From: Actinomyces sp. 432
GTDB taxonomy: Bacteria > Actinomycetota > Actinomycetes > Actinomycetales > Actinomycetaceae
Direction of reading: 5' to 3'
Length of the DNA: 64,000 nt
Assembly (NCBI RefSeq): GCF_009930875.1
Contig: NZ_CP025249.1
Location: 620,001-684,000, forward strand
Shown here: piece after piece, positions 8,285-17,434 of the stretch
Layout: the number at the start of each line of letters is the position of its first letter
Numbering within the stretch: position 1 is the stretch's first letter
The notes under the pieces: generated by a model
The model's database searches: none
Told to the model about the DNA's origin: nothing
Seen by the model: the letters and a program-made list of their open reading frames with translations, nothing else
Position numbers and translations under genes: made by a program

Positions 8285-9275
8285 TAGGCCTCTCTCGTTG
8301 GGTGAAGCGTTCCCGGTGGACGAGCCGCAGCCCGTCGATTGCCCCGCGCACGGCGGGCACCAGAGTGGTGGTGGGGTGGGTGAGTAGCTGGCGGCGGCCG
8401 CCGCGCAGGAGGATCCGCCAGGACTCCTGGGGGGTGCGCCGCACCCAGCGGGCCAGTTCCCCGCGGCGCGCCCAGCGGGTGCCCAGCAGCAGCCGGTTGC
8501 GGACGTTCCAGTAGTAATAGGCGGCCGAGTGGCGCTGCCCGCCTGAGCGTTCACCCGAATCGGTGCCGACCGCATCGTCAGGGGCCGTCGGCTCACGGCT
8601 GGGGCGCTGCGTGCCGCCCTCCACATGGCGGGCGACGATATCGGTGTCGTTGAGCAGGCGCCCGCCGGCGGCCAGCACGCGCAGGGAGAAGTCGACGTCC
8701 TCCCAGTACAGGAAGTAGTCCTCCGCCAGGCCGCCGGCTGCCTCCCACAGCCGACGGGAGACCGCGAGGCAGGCGCCGGTCAGCCACTCCGCGTGCCGGT
8801 GCCCCGCGACCAGGGCGGCCTGCGGGGACCGGGTGGCGCCGTCGGTCAGGTCCACGCGATACCCGTAGAAGACCGGATCATCGGCGGCGTCGACGATCAG
8901 GGGGGCCACGAGCGTCATCGGATCCGCCTGCACATGCGCCACAAGCGCGGCGAGCTGATCGGGGGCGATGGTCGCGTCCGGGTTGAGGATGACGAATGTA
9001 TCGGCGCCGGCGTCGAGCGCGGCCCGGATTCCCCGGTTCACCCCGGCGCCGAAGCCCAGGTTGGCGTCGGGAAGTACCGTCAGCCAGCCATGGGTACGCG
9101 CCTGGGAGATGACGGCGGCGCGCTCGGCGGGTGTCGTCGCGTTGTCCACGACCACTACCCTGGGCGCCCCACCCCTGGCGAAAGCGCCGGGGGAGAGGGG
9201 GACGAGGTTAGTCTCCAAAAGCTCGTGCGATCCGTAGTTGACGACGATGACTGCCGTGGAGGAGAGGTCTGTCAT
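8274..9275 (-). CDS. GT2-family glycosyltransferase (WbbL/rhamnosyltransferase-like)
   Basis: A 333-residue inverting GT-A glycosyltransferase. AVIVVNYGSHELL, VVVVDNATT, NLGFGAGVNRGIRAAL and ILNPDATI (the DxD-like metal site) are in the usual order, and a FLYWEDVDFSLRVL segment supplies the ED-type catalytic base region. This is the WbbL-like subgroup that often transfers rhamnose. It is the first gene of the minus-strand operon 9275-5922. The 165-bp gap to the divergent GT2 gene at 9441 should hold promoters for both. The tail of the protein (after about residue 230) is arginine-rich, possibly membrane-associating. Confidence 0.87.
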   Translation of the reverse strand: MTDLSSTAVIVVNYGSHELLETNLVPLSPGAFARGGAPRVVVVDNATTPAERAAVISQARTHGWLTVLPDANLGFGAGVNRGIRAALDAGADTFVILNPDATIAPDQLAALVAHVQADPMTLVAPLIVDAADDPVFYGYRVDLTDGATRSPQAALVAGHRHAEWLTGACLAVSRRLWEAAGGLAEDYFLYWEDVDFSLRVLAAGGRLLNDTDIVARHVEGGTQRPSREPTAPDDAVGTDSGERSGGQRHSAAYYYWNVRNRLLLGTRWARRGELARWVRRTPQESWRILLRGGRRQLLTHPTTTLVPAVRGAIDGLRLVHRERFTQRERPNDR

Positions 9276-9440
9276 GCCAGCCGTGTCTTCTTGAGCGAGT
9301 CCAGTTGGGGGTGCGACGGCCGGTACAAAGATGGTGCCTCAGCCGGACCATGCACTTTGGGCGATGGTACTATGCCGGGGCCATGCACGAGTGGTCTGCG
9401 CGCTAGGTGGACTACCCCCCGTGATTCATTGGGAGCCCCC

Positions 9441-10400
9441 ATGCCCGCACAGCCGATCAGCCTGGACGTGGCGGTGTGTACATATAGGCGGCCCGAGGGC
9501 GTGGCGGAGCTGGTGCCGCAGCTGCTGGCACAGCTCGATGGTGTAGAGGAGCTCCTGGACGGCGGCAGTGCCCGGGTGGTGGTTGTGGATAACGATGCCG
9601 CAGGAAGCGCCCGTGACCGTCTTGCCGGTCAGGCTCAGGTCGGAGAGCGGCTGCACGTGGTGGTGGAACCCGAGCCGGGACTGTCTGCGGCACGCAACCG
9701 CGCCCTGCGCGAGGCCTCCGGCCGGGATCTGCTGGTCTTCATTGACGACGACGAGCGGCCGCGCGAGGGGTGGCTGGCCTCGCTGGTGACGACGTACCGG
9801 CAGACGGGGGCGGCCGCGGTGACGGGGCCGGTGGAGCCGGTTTTTGAGCAGCGCCCGGATCCGTGGGTGGCATCTGCGCCGGTGTTCCGCCGGGTGCGTC
9901 GCCCCAGCGGGACACCCGTTCACAGTGCGGCCACCAACAACCTGCTGCTGGACCTAGTAGTGGTGCGCCTACTGGGCCTCGAATTTGATCCGCGCTTTGC
10001 TTTCACCGGCGGTGAGGACACTTTCTTCACCCGTGCGCTGGCCGCCCGCGCCGGTGCACTGATTTGGTGCGACGAGGCCGTGGTGACCGAGTCGATTCCC
10101 TCCGAGCGGGCCAGGCGCGAGTGGGTTCTCAACCGGGCCCGACGCAACGCCGAGACCTGGGCGTGGGTGCGGCTGCTGGATGCCAGTGGTCCGCGGCGCG
10201 CCGGGCGCCGCCTGGAGTTCGCCGCCCGGGGCGCCCTGCTGTGGCTGATCGGCTCGGCTCGCGCCCTGGCTTCCCTGGGCGCGAGCAGTGACCGCCAGGC
10301 GCGCCGGGCGCAGCATGAGCACCGTGCCGCGGGTGGCCGTGGCATCCTGCGGGCGACGCTGCGCGGGCCGACGACGGCGCCGTACGCGCGCACTCGCTAG
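9441..10400 (+). CDS. GT2-family glycosyltransferase
   Basis: A 319-residue GT-A glycosyltransferase. The core blocks are VAVCTYRRPEG, RVVVVDNDAAG, EPGLSAARNRALREASG, LVFIDDDERP (metal-binding DDD) and GGEDTFFTRALAARAGALIW. GGGAG five bases upstream supports the ATG at 9441. The same architecture, with shared FIDDDERP, TNNLLLD, GGEDT and WCDEAVV blocks, occurs in the gene at 19542-20504, so the two are paralogues placed on either side of the glmU-prs island. It is a single plus-strand gene ending seven bases before the convergent Wzz-like gene. Donor and acceptor are unknown. Confidence 0.86.
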   Translation: MPAQPISLDVAVCTYRRPEGVAELVPQLLAQLDGVEELLDGGSARVVVVDNDAAGSARDRLAGQAQVGERLHVVVEPEPGLSAARNRALREASGRDLLVFIDDDERPREGWLASLVTTYRQTGAAAVTGPVEPVFEQRPDPWVASAPVFRRVRRPSGTPVHSAATNNLLLDLVVVRLLGLEFDPRFAFTGGEDTFFTRALAARAGALIWCDEAVVTESIPSERARREWVLNRARRNAETWAWVRLLDASGPRRAGRRLEFAARGALLWLIGSARALASLGASSDRQARRAQHEHRAAGGRGILRATLRGPTTAPYARTR

Positions 10401-10406
10401 TCGTGC

Positions 10407-11087
10407 TCAGCCCAGCCGGGTGCTGCCGATGCCGTCCCGGATAATGGTGGTGTCCTCGGCCGTAACTGGCCCCTCGCCGTCCGCTTCTTCAGACTTACGG
10501 TGCGAGTAGTTGATCGCCAGCGCCACGGCCAGCCCGGTGGCCCCGCCGAGGATACCGCCGTAGAGCGTGTTTCGCTTTCGTGAAGGTGCGGACGGCGACG
10601 CGGGAAGGGAGGCAGTGTCGACATCCGTGAGATTGAGGGAGGCCTCTTCCTGGACCCGTACCGAGAGCGTGCCTATGATCTTGCGAATCGCCTCGATCTC
10701 GGCTGCGGCTATTCGTTGTGCTCTCTCTGGGGATGGGGCCTTGGCTGACACTTCAATTATCAGGCTATTCTCCGTGTTTGACACGGAGACCGACTGCTCA
10801 ATCTCGGCCTTGTCGATACCGGTGGACTCGGAGACCTCGGTAAGCACCGAGTCGGAGGTGCCGATCTTTACCAGGGTGGGCATAACGGCGGTGATGATCG
10901 TGTTTGCGGACGTCACGCTGCTCGCGCCGCTGTTGCCCTCCGCGGCTACGAGGCCGCTGGCCGTGGAGACGTACACGGGTGAGCCCAGCGCGGCGAGGCC
11001 CAGCCCGATGAGGGCCCCAATGACGGTGTGAATAAGAATTAGGGGGGCGTGTTTCCACAGTAGGGTAAGGATGTCGTCCGTGTACAT
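10407..11087 (-). CDS. Wzz/YveK-like polysaccharide co-polymerase
   Basis: A 226-residue inner-membrane protein with the chain-length-determinant layout: an N-terminal transmembrane helix (about residues 16-36, LILIHTVIGALIGLGLAAL), an extracytoplasmic helical domain (SVTSANTIITAVMP onward), and a second helix near 176-194 (YGGILGGATGLAVALAINY). No kinase domain is fused or adjacent, so a partner tyrosine kinase, if any, lies elsewhere. The ATG at 11087 follows AAGGGG on the minus strand. The frame stays open far upstream of it but the extension has no family similarity. The predicted role is control of polymer length with the Wzy-like protein at 18191. Confidence 0.8.
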   Translation of the reverse strand: MYTDDILTLLWKHAPLILIHTVIGALIGLGLAALGSPVYVSTASGLVAAEGNSGASSVTSANTIITAVMPTLVKIGTSDSVLTEVSESTGIDKAEIEQSVSVSNTENSLIIEVSAKAPSPERAQRIAAAEIEAIRKIIGTLSVRVQEEASLNLTDVDTASLPASPSAPSRKRNTLYGGILGGATGLAVALAINYSHRKSEEADGEGPVTAEDTTIIRDGIGSTRLG

Positions 11088-11672
11088 GGTGCCCCTTAAC
11101 GTCTGATTATTGGATCTGCCGCCCGGCGGATTCCCAAGCATCTGGATGGATAGTGTGTACAGGCGCGGCGAGAGGCGAAGGCGGCTCCGATGCGCCCATC
11201 GTCGCATGCCGAGCAGGAGTTGGCCGTTGAGCGGGCCCGCTGTCTGGGGTGATTCTACAACGTGGACCGGCGCGATCGGGGCCGGTTCGGGGGATCTCAC
11301 CTCCGTGATCTCGTTTACCTCAATGTCTGTGCGCCTCAGTGCCCGTGAAGGCTGTGGGCGCAGTATACAGGATTGTTGCCGAGCCGGCGCCGGTTTGCTG
11401 AAGGTTGATCTGCGAGGGGCACAAGATGGTCGCGGTTGAGTGTCAATAGCTGATTCGTCTCGGCGATATAGCCGGTTGGTGCCATGGATCGGTGTTGTTA
11501 CGCGGTGCGTGCGGCGTGCGCTCGGCCACGGCGGCGCCGGTGGCAGTACCTGTGCGACTGGCTGCGGGTGACCGCCTCGTGCGGGCGGCGCCGACGGGCG
11601 CGGGGCCAAGCCTGCGTCAGAGTATGAGAAACTATCCCGGCGCCCGGCCGCTGGTCTGGTCGGCAGCGCTCT
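11088..11672. other. Gene-free stretch before tRNA-Gln
   Basis: About 585 bases without a convincing gene. Open frames here are continuations of the Wzz-like frame or GC-driven artefacts. A small hairpin (ATCTGCCG/CGGCGGAT, about 11114-11131) lies in the untranslated leader of the Wzz-like gene. Nothing else was recognised. Confidence 0.4.
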
Positions 11673-11744
11673 TCCGCCCTGGTGTAGAGGCAGCACGCAG
11701 GCCTTTGGAGCCTTGAGGCCCGGGTTCGAATCCTGGGGGCGGAG
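11673..11744 (+). tRNA. tRNA-Gln (anticodon TTG)
   Basis: A complete 72-base cloverleaf. The acceptor stem TCCGCCC pairs fully with GGGCGGA. The D arm is GTG...CAC, and the anticodon arm CAGGC-CTTTGGA-GCCTT has the loop placing TTG at positions 34-36 and one unpaired outer position. The T arm is CCGGG-TTCGAAT-CCTGG. The T-starting acceptor and the GGTGTA D-arm are typical of actinobacterial glutamine tRNAs. It lies about 140 bases upstream of glmU. Confidence 0.92.
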
Positions 11745-11796
11745 CGGGAGGTCGCCTTGAGGCGAGCTCTTGTGGCACAGGGGCGCGCAAGTCGGG

Positions 11797-11825
11797 TTGG
11801 GACCTGGTGCGGGGCGACGTAGGAT
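11797..11825 (+). promoter_or_regulatory. Candidate glmU promoter, TTGGGA-N17-TAGGAT
   Basis: A -35-like TTGGGA (11797-11802) and a -10-like TAGGAT (11820-11825) are separated by 17 bases. Transcription would start near 11832, leaving a leader of about 54 bases with a purine-rich ribosome site (AGAAGAGG) before the GTG start of glmU. Confidence 0.45.
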
Positions 11826-11885
11826 GAGGCCGCCGGGCCGCCAGCGGCCTTGGACCCACCTTGAGTTCCACTGAGAAGAGGACCC

Positions 11886-12890
11886 GTGGCTTCCACATCC
11901 CCCGCCGCCGTTATCGTCATGGCTGCCGGCAAGGGCACCCGTATGCGCTCATCCCTGCCCAAGGTGCTGCACCGCATCGGAGGGCGCAGCTTGCTGGAGC
12001 ACGCAGTAGTCGCCGCTCGCGGGATCGCACCGCAGCACCTGGTGGTCGTGGTGCGCCACCAGCGTGATGCCGTAGTGGCACAGCTTGCAGAGTTCGCCCC
12101 GGATGCGCTGCCCGCAGACCAGGACGAGATCCCGGGTACGGGCCGCGCCGTCGCCTGTGGGCTGGCAGCTCTGCCGGATGACCTGGCTGGCCCGGTTGTG
12201 GTTACCAGCGGTGACGTGCCGCTCCTGGACACCGCCACTGTGCGTGCCCTCGTGCGTCAGCACGCCGAGCACGGCGATGCCGTAACCGTACTCACCACTG
12301 TGCTGGACGACCCTACCGGGTACGGGCGCATCCTGCGTGATGACGCCGGCGCCGTGACCGGAATCGTCGAGCAGCGCGATGCCACGCCGGAGCAGCTCGC
12401 GGTTAGCGAGGTCAACGCCGGCGTGTACGTGTTCGACGCGGCCCACCTGCGCCACGCCCTAACCACCCTGGGTACGGACAACGATCAGGGAGAGGTCTAC
12501 CTCACCGACGTGGTAGCCCACGCCTACCGTGAGGGACGCGCCACCTCCGCACTGCCCGTCACCGACCACTGGCTGGTCGAGGGTTGCAACGATCGCGCTC
12601 AGCTCGCAGCCCTCGGCGCAGAGCTGAATCGGCGTGTGCTTGCGAACTGGATGGAACAGGGCGTCAGCGTGGTCGACCCGGCCGGAACCTGGGTGGACGT
12701 CACCGTCGAGCTCGCCCGGGACGTCCGCCTGGAGCCGGGCGCCATACTGCGCGGCTCCACCCGGGTGGGCGAGGGTGCCGTCGTCGGCCCCTACGCGGTG
12801 CTGACCGACGCCAACATCCCGGCGGGAGCCGTCGTAGCCCCCTTCACCCTGCTAGGCGGGGAGCCGGCGCCCGTCGGGGTGACCGCCTGA
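11886..12890 (+). CDS. glmU: GlmU-type UDP-GlcNAc pyrophosphorylase lacking the acetyltransferase half
   Basis: A 334-residue protein (full-length GlmU is about 456) that forms UDP-GlcNAc from GlcNAc-1-phosphate and UTP for peptidoglycan. The uridyltransferase domain is complete: MAAGKGTRMRSSLPKVLH (residues about 12-29), QDEIPGTGRAV, TSGDVPLLD, VNAGVYVFD and GEVYLTDVV. The left-handed beta-helix begins (PGAILRGSTRVGEGAVVGPY) but the protein stops at about coil three, before the acetyl-CoA and catalytic histidine region. Only 77 bases separate it from prs, so the missing half is not hidden in a shifted frame. N-acetylation of GlcN-1-phosphate must come from another enzyme. The GTG start follows AGAAGAGG. 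In many actinobacteria glmU and prs are adjacent as here. Confidence 0.9.
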   Translation: MASTSPAAVIVMAAGKGTRMRSSLPKVLHRIGGRSLLEHAVVAARGIAPQHLVVVVRHQRDAVVAQLAEFAPDALPADQDEIPGTGRAVACGLAALPDDLAGPVVVTSGDVPLLDTATVRALVRQHAEHGDAVTVLTTVLDDPTGYGRILRDDAGAVTGIVEQRDATPEQLAVSEVNAGVYVFDAAHLRHALTTLGTDNDQGEVYLTDVVAHAYREGRATSALPVTDHWLVEGCNDRAQLAALGAELNRRVLANWMEQGVSVVDPAGTWVDVTVELARDVRLEPGAILRGSTRVGEGAVVGPYAVLTDANIPAGAVVAPFTLLGGEPAPVGVTA

Positions 12891-12967
12891 GCGGTCCCAC
12901 TGCCGCGCGCAAGAACCACGAGCCCAGAATCACCGGACTGCACCGGCCACGAGAGAGGAACCACGTC

Positions 12968-13942
12968 ATGACCGGCATCATCACCAAGGGCGAGAAGCGG
13001 CTCGTCGTCGTCTCGGGGCGGGCCCACCCGCAGCTCGCCCAGGACGTGGCCGCGGAGCTCGGCACCGAGGTGCTGTCCTCGACGGCCTACGACTTCGCCA
13101 ACGGTGAGACCTACGTGCGCTTCAACGAGTCCGTGCGCGGCTGCGACGTGTTCGTCATGCAGTCTCACGGGGACCGCGTCAATGACTGGCTCATGGAGCA
13201 GCTGATCATGGTGGATGCGCTTAAGCGCGCCTCTGCCAAGCGCATCACCGTGGTCGCCCCCTTCTACCCCTACGCCCGGCAGGACAAGAAGCACCTGGGG
13301 CGCGAGCCCATTTCCGCCCGGCTGGTGGCCGACCTGTACAAGACCGCCGGCGCAGACCGCATCATGAGTGTGGACCTGCACTCCAGCCAGGAGCAGGGCT
13401 TCTTCGACGGGCCCTGGGACCACCTGTGGGCCCAGCCGGTGCTGGTGGACTACATCCGCAGGCGCGTCGACCTGTCCGCCACCGCCGTGGTCTCCCCGGA
13501 CGCCGGTCGTATCCGCGTCGCCGAGCGCTGGGCGAATGCTCTGGGCGGGGCGCCGCTGGCATTCGTCCACAAGACCCGCGACGTCACTCGGCCCAACGAG
13601 TCCGTGGCCAACCGCGTGGTCGGTGACGTGGAGGGGCGCTCGTGCGTGCTCGTGGACGACATGATCGACACCGGCGGGACCATAGCCAAGGCGGTGCAGG
13701 TACTGCTCGCCTCCGGCGCCAAGGACGTGATCGTAGCCGCCACGCACGGGGTGCTCTCCGGTCCCGCCGTCGAGCGCCTGTCCGGCTGCGGCGCCCGCGA
13801 GGTCGTGGTCACCGACACCCTTCCCATCGCGCCCGGAAAGCGCTTCGACTCCCTGACCGTGCTGCCGATCGCGCCGCTGCTGGCGCGGGCCATCAAGGCC
13901 GTCTTCGACGACGGCTCGGTGACCAGCCTGTTCGAGTCGTAG
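12968..13942 (+). CDS. prs: Ribose-phosphate pyrophosphokinase (PRPP synthetase)
   Basis: A cytosolic enzyme converting ribose-5-phosphate and ATP to PRPP for nucleotide, histidine and tryptophan synthesis. It has 324 residues, the usual length. VVAPFYPYARQDKKH contains the flexible-loop and ATP-site residues, SVDLHSSQEQGFF matches the metal/ATP region, and CVLVDDMIDTGGTIAKA is the PRPP-binding loop. The ATG at 12968 is preceded by GAGAGGAA. It follows glmU by 77 bases on the same strand, most likely as one transcription unit, conserved in actinobacteria. Confidence 0.95.
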   Translation: MTGIITKGEKRLVVVSGRAHPQLAQDVAAELGTEVLSSTAYDFANGETYVRFNESVRGCDVFVMQSHGDRVNDWLMEQLIMVDALKRASAKRITVVAPFYPYARQDKKHLGREPISARLVADLYKTAGADRIMSVDLHSSQEQGFFDGPWDHLWAQPVLVDYIRRRVDLSATAVVSPDAGRIRVAERWANALGGAPLAFVHKTRDVTRPNESVANRVVGDVEGRSCVLVDDMIDTGGTIAKAVQVLLASGAKDVIVAATHGVLSGPAVERLSGCGAREVVVTDTLPIAPGKRFDSLTVLPIAPLLARAIKAVFDDGSVTSLFES

Positions 13943-13958
13943 GAATACGCCCAGCCCG

Positions 13959-13974
13959 GCGAGCCGTGGCTCGC
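13959..13974 (+). terminator. Weak hairpin after prs
   Basis: GCGAGCC and GGCTCGC form a short palindrome with only two bases between them, 17 bases past the prs stop. There is no T-tract. It is a possible weak terminator, but the loop is too tight for all seven pairs to form. Confidence 0.25.
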
Positions 13975-14188
13975 GCCGCGGTTAGCTGCGCCCGGACGGC
14001 GATCACGAACTGGGGTTTGGTGCAGGGCTCCGACATGCCGGCCGTTATTAGACAGTGCTGAACGACGCGTATTTGCAACGTGATGTTGTCGACTGAGCCC
14101 GGATCCGGCGCTGCACCACATCCTTCCTCCCGATATCCTCCTAGTGGACGTCTGGCCATTTGTTTCCCAATTGATAATCGGAGGAATC

Positions 14189-17100
14189 GTGAATGTGTCT
14201 CGGGTCACTCGCGGTCTCGCTGCCGTCGTGACTATTTTGTGCCTAGCTCTCGCGCCGGCGCTGGTTTCTAATGAGGCCCTAGCCGCGGTTGACCAAGCAT
14301 CGGGGCGGATCCAGTCGAATTTCACGGCCCAGCCGTTGCCCACCGTTCAGGTTGACGGTGTGGTCTGGGATCAGCTCGTCGTGGGTGATGTCGTCTATGT
14401 TGTGGGGCAGTTCAACAATGCGCGCCCCGCTGGGGCCGCTGCCGGTCGGAATGAGACGCCGCGCCGCAACATTCTTGCCTATGACTTGAACAGCGGTGAG
14501 CTCATCGAGGATTTCGCTCCCGAGCTCAACAATGCGGGGCGATCCCTGGCGCTGTCCCCCGATAGGACGACGCTCTACGTGGCGGGATCATTTGACAAGG
14601 TCAACGGTGAATGGCACGGTCGCGTCGCCGCGTTCGACCTGACGGCCGGGCACGGCACCCTGATCTCAACGTTCCGGCCCATGTTCTCCACCACCGTTAA
14701 TGACATTGCCGTCACGGAGACGACCGTCTACGCCGGCGGGGCGTTCAAGACCGTGAACGGCGTCGCCCGTACCAAGCTGGCCGCCGTCGATGCCGGCACC
14801 GGCGGGACGCTGGACTGGGCGCCGAGCGCCGAGGGGGACAACTCCCAGGTCTATGCCGTCGCGGTGTCGCCGGACGGCAGCAAGGTGGTGGCGGCCGGGT
14901 CGTTCCAGACGCTGAACGGCTCCTCCAATCCTGGCTACGGGCTGGCGCTGCTGAGCTCCGCCGACGGCTCGCTGCTACCAGCCCCGGTCAACGACCACAT
15001 CCGCAACGGCGGACGCAATGCCGCGCTCAATGACATCGCAGTCGACGAGACCGGGTTCTACGGCGTGGGCTGGTCTCAACGGCAGACCGAGGGCAGACTC
15101 GAAGGCGCATTCAAGGCGGACTGGGAAGGCAACCTGAGCTGGGTGGAACCCTGCCACGGGGACTCCTACGGAATCGTCCCCGACGGCGATCAGGTCTACG
15201 TCACCAACCACGCGCACTCCTGCGAGACCATCTACGGCTTCCCGGACGTCACCTGGCAGCAGAACGGGACGACTCTCACGAAGTACTACCGCGCCATGGC
15301 CTTCACGAACAGCGGCGAGGTCCAGGTGCGCTACCAGGGTACCGGCGGCTACTACAACTGGACCGGCTACACCAGCCCGGACATCATCGACTGGTACCCG
15401 GACCTTACCGCCGGAACCTTCACCGGCATGGGACAGGCCGCCTACGACGTCACGATCAGCGAAGATGGCCAGTACCTGCTGATGGGGGGAGAATTCGTGC
15501 GGGCCAATGGGGCCGCGCAGCAGGGCCTAGTGCGCTACGCCAGACGCGATGCCGCGAATGGCAACCCGCCCGAGGGAAGCGGCTCGGACCTGGCCTTCCA
15601 AGCGCGGGCCACAGCCACCGGGGTGTCATTCACCTTCACCCCCACTTGGGACCGCGACGACTCCACGCTTACCTACTCCGTATATCGTGACGCAGAATCC
15701 TCCCCGGTCGCGTCCACGACGGTATCCGACCGGCACTGGAACATCTCGGGGCGCAGCCTCCTCGATAGCGGCGCATCCGCCGGAGAGCACAGCTACCGGC
15801 TGGTTGTCACCGATCCGGCGGGCAACAGCCTGAGCTCCGATCCGGTTACCGTTACGGTAGGAGGCGCGCAAGAAGTCTCAGCCTACGATCAGCGCAGCCT
15901 GGACCTCGGGGCGATTCACCTGTGGACCTTCGATGAGACTGAGGGCAACACGCTTGCGGACATCGCGGGGAACGCGGACCTTACGATCGCCAGCGGTGTC
16001 ACCCTGGGTGCTACGGGCGCCAGGACCGGATCTGCGGCGGTCTCCCTGTCCGGTTACTACTCGGGCGTGGCCACCTCCAGCGTGACGGACCGTGACATAC
16101 AGACCTTCACGGTGGAGACCTGGGTGCGCACGAGCTCCCGCCGGGGCGGCGGGATCTTCGGATACACGTCCGGAAGCATGCGCGACCGGATTGTGTACAT
16201 GGATACGAGCGGCCGCATCCGCTTCGGTGTATACCCCGGCGCCGTAAAGGTGATCACGTCCCCACGCAGCTACAACGACAACAAGTGGCACCACGTTGTG
16301 GCGAGCCTTGGCGCGCAGGGCCAGCGCCTGTACGTCGACGGCGAGGAAGTCGCTGCGGACGCGAGCGTGACCAGTGCCCAGTCATTCTTTGGGAACTGGA
16401 CCCTGGGAGTGGGCTCGCTGTCCGGATGGCCCGGAGGCTCGGTCAGCGGGGTGCTCGCGGCGGCAGTCGACGGCGCCGCCGTGTACCCCAGCCAGCTCTC
16501 TGCGGAAGAGATTTCCGCCCACTACGGCCTCAACGAGGCGACAGTCCCGACGGCGGCCTTCACAGCGGATACGCAAGACTTCGTCGTAACCGTCGACGGG
16601 TCCGGCTCATCCGTGGCGGGCGGCTCGATCGCGTCCTGGAGCTGGGACTTCGGTGATGGCGCCACCGGCGAGGGCGTCACTGCCGCGCACACCTACGCCG
16701 AGACCGGCACCTACACGATTCGGCTCACGGTCACCAGTGACACCGGAGCGACTGCTGCCAGCGCGCAACCGGTGCTGATAGGTCCGGCAGATCCGACGAT
16801 CGCTGCCGACGACTTCGACCGGACAACCCCCAACGGTTGGGCAGACGCGGCAGCCGGAGGTACCTGGACCGTGAACCCGGCAAGCCGCTTCTCCGTGGCC
16901 GACGGGACCGCCACGATCGCGCTCAACCGCGCCGGCTCCACGGCAACGGCCGCACTCGCTGGGGTCTCCTCCGACTCCACCGAACTGACCGCGTCCTACA
17001 CGCTTAGCGAGCAGCCGACGGGCGGTGGGATCTACACGGCCTTCGCGGCGAGGACCAGCGGGTCGAGCAGCTACAACCTGCGGATCCACTCCAGCGCGAA

Positions 17101-17431
17101 GGGAGTGCACGTGGCGAGCATAACCGCGGTTACCGGGGCCGGCGAGCGCACCCTGGACAGCGTGCGCGTGGTCGGCGACTGGAGCCCCGGGGAGCCGATC
17201 CATATTCGGATGCGTGCTAGCGGGACGGGGGAGACGCAGCTCAACGCCAAGGTATGGACCGGCGATGTCGAGCCTGAGGGCTGGTCCCTGAACGCCCTGG
17301 ACAGTAGTGAGGAGCTACAGGCTGCGGGTGCGATCGGCATACGCGTGTACACCTCCGGCTCCGCTACCTCGACAACCGGGACGTTCCAGCTCAGTGAGTT
17401 CAACGCCCGCCGCGCGGATGCGCGGGGCTGA
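14189..17431 (+). CDS. Large secreted beta-propeller / LamG / PKD protein
   Basis: A 1080-residue exported protein. The signal peptide (residues about 1-32: RVTRGLAAVVTILCLALAP, cleavage after NEALA) is followed by a propeller-like region to about 450, with repeats such as TTLYVAGSFDKVNGE, TTVYAGGAFKTVNGV and YLLMGGEFVRANGAA. A fibronectin-like linker (about 470-560) precedes a LamG/concanavalin domain (about 575-770, LWTFDETEGNTLADIAG), a PKD domain (about 788-855, SWSWDFGDGATGEG, HTYAETGTYTIRLTV) and a C-terminal jelly-roll-like domain. The GTG at 14189 is chosen for the GGAGGAA three bases upstream; an earlier GTG at 14144 would spoil the signal peptide. There is no sortase motif. It begins the second half of the polysaccharide locus and probably binds or organises surface glycan outside the cell; that role is inferred. 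Confidence 0.85.
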   Translation: MNVSRVTRGLAAVVTILCLALAPALVSNEALAAVDQASGRIQSNFTAQPLPTVQVDGVVWDQLVVGDVVYVVGQFNNARPAGAAAGRNETPRRNILAYDLNSGELIEDFAPELNNAGRSLALSPDRTTLYVAGSFDKVNGEWHGRVAAFDLTAGHGTLISTFRPMFSTTVNDIAVTETTVYAGGAFKTVNGVARTKLAAVDAGTGGTLDWAPSAEGDNSQVYAVAVSPDGSKVVAAGSFQTLNGSSNPGYGLALLSSADGSLLPAPVNDHIRNGGRNAALNDIAVDETGFYGVGWSQRQTEGRLEGAFKADWEGNLSWVEPCHGDSYGIVPDGDQVYVTNHAHSCETIYGFPDVTWQQNGTTLTKYYRAMAFTNSGEVQVRYQGTGGYYNWTGYTSPDIIDWYPDLTAGTFTGMGQAAYDVTISEDGQYLLMGGEFVRANGAAQQGLVRYARRDAANGNPPEGSGSDLAFQARATATGVSFTFTPTWDRDDSTLTYSVYRDAESSPVASTTVSDRHWNISGRSLLDSGASAGEHSYRLVVTDPAGNSLSSDPVTVTVGGAQEVSAYDQRSLDLGAIHLWTFDETEGNTLADIAGNADLTIASGVTLGATGARTGSAAVSLSGYYSGVATSSVTDRDIQTFTVETWVRTSSRRGGGIFGYTSGSMRDRIVYMDTSGRIRFGVYPGAVKVITSPRSYNDNKWHHVVASLGAQGQRLYVDGEEVAADASVTSAQSFFGNWTLGVGSLSGWPGGSVSGVLAAAVDGAAVYPSQLSAEEISAHYGLNEATVPTAAFTADTQDFVVTVDGSGSSVAGGSIASWSWDFGDGATGEGVTAAHTYAETGTYTIRLTVTSDTGATAASAQPVLIGPADPTIAADDFDRTTPNGWADAAAGGTWTVNPASRFSVADGTATIALNRAGSTATAALAGVSSDSTELTASYTLSEQPTGGGIYTAFAARTSGSSSYNLRIHSSAKGVHVASITAVTGAGERTLDSVRVVGDWSPGEPIHIRMRASGTGETQLNAKVWTGDVEPEGWSLNALDSSEELQAAGAIGIRVYTSGSATSTTGTFQLSEFNARRADARG

Positions 17432-17434
17432 GCC

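Noticed and set aside
11886..12967. A frameshift as the reason for short GlmU
   Set aside because: Only 77 bases lie between the stop and prs, and no frame there resembles the missing beta-helix or acetyltransferase end.
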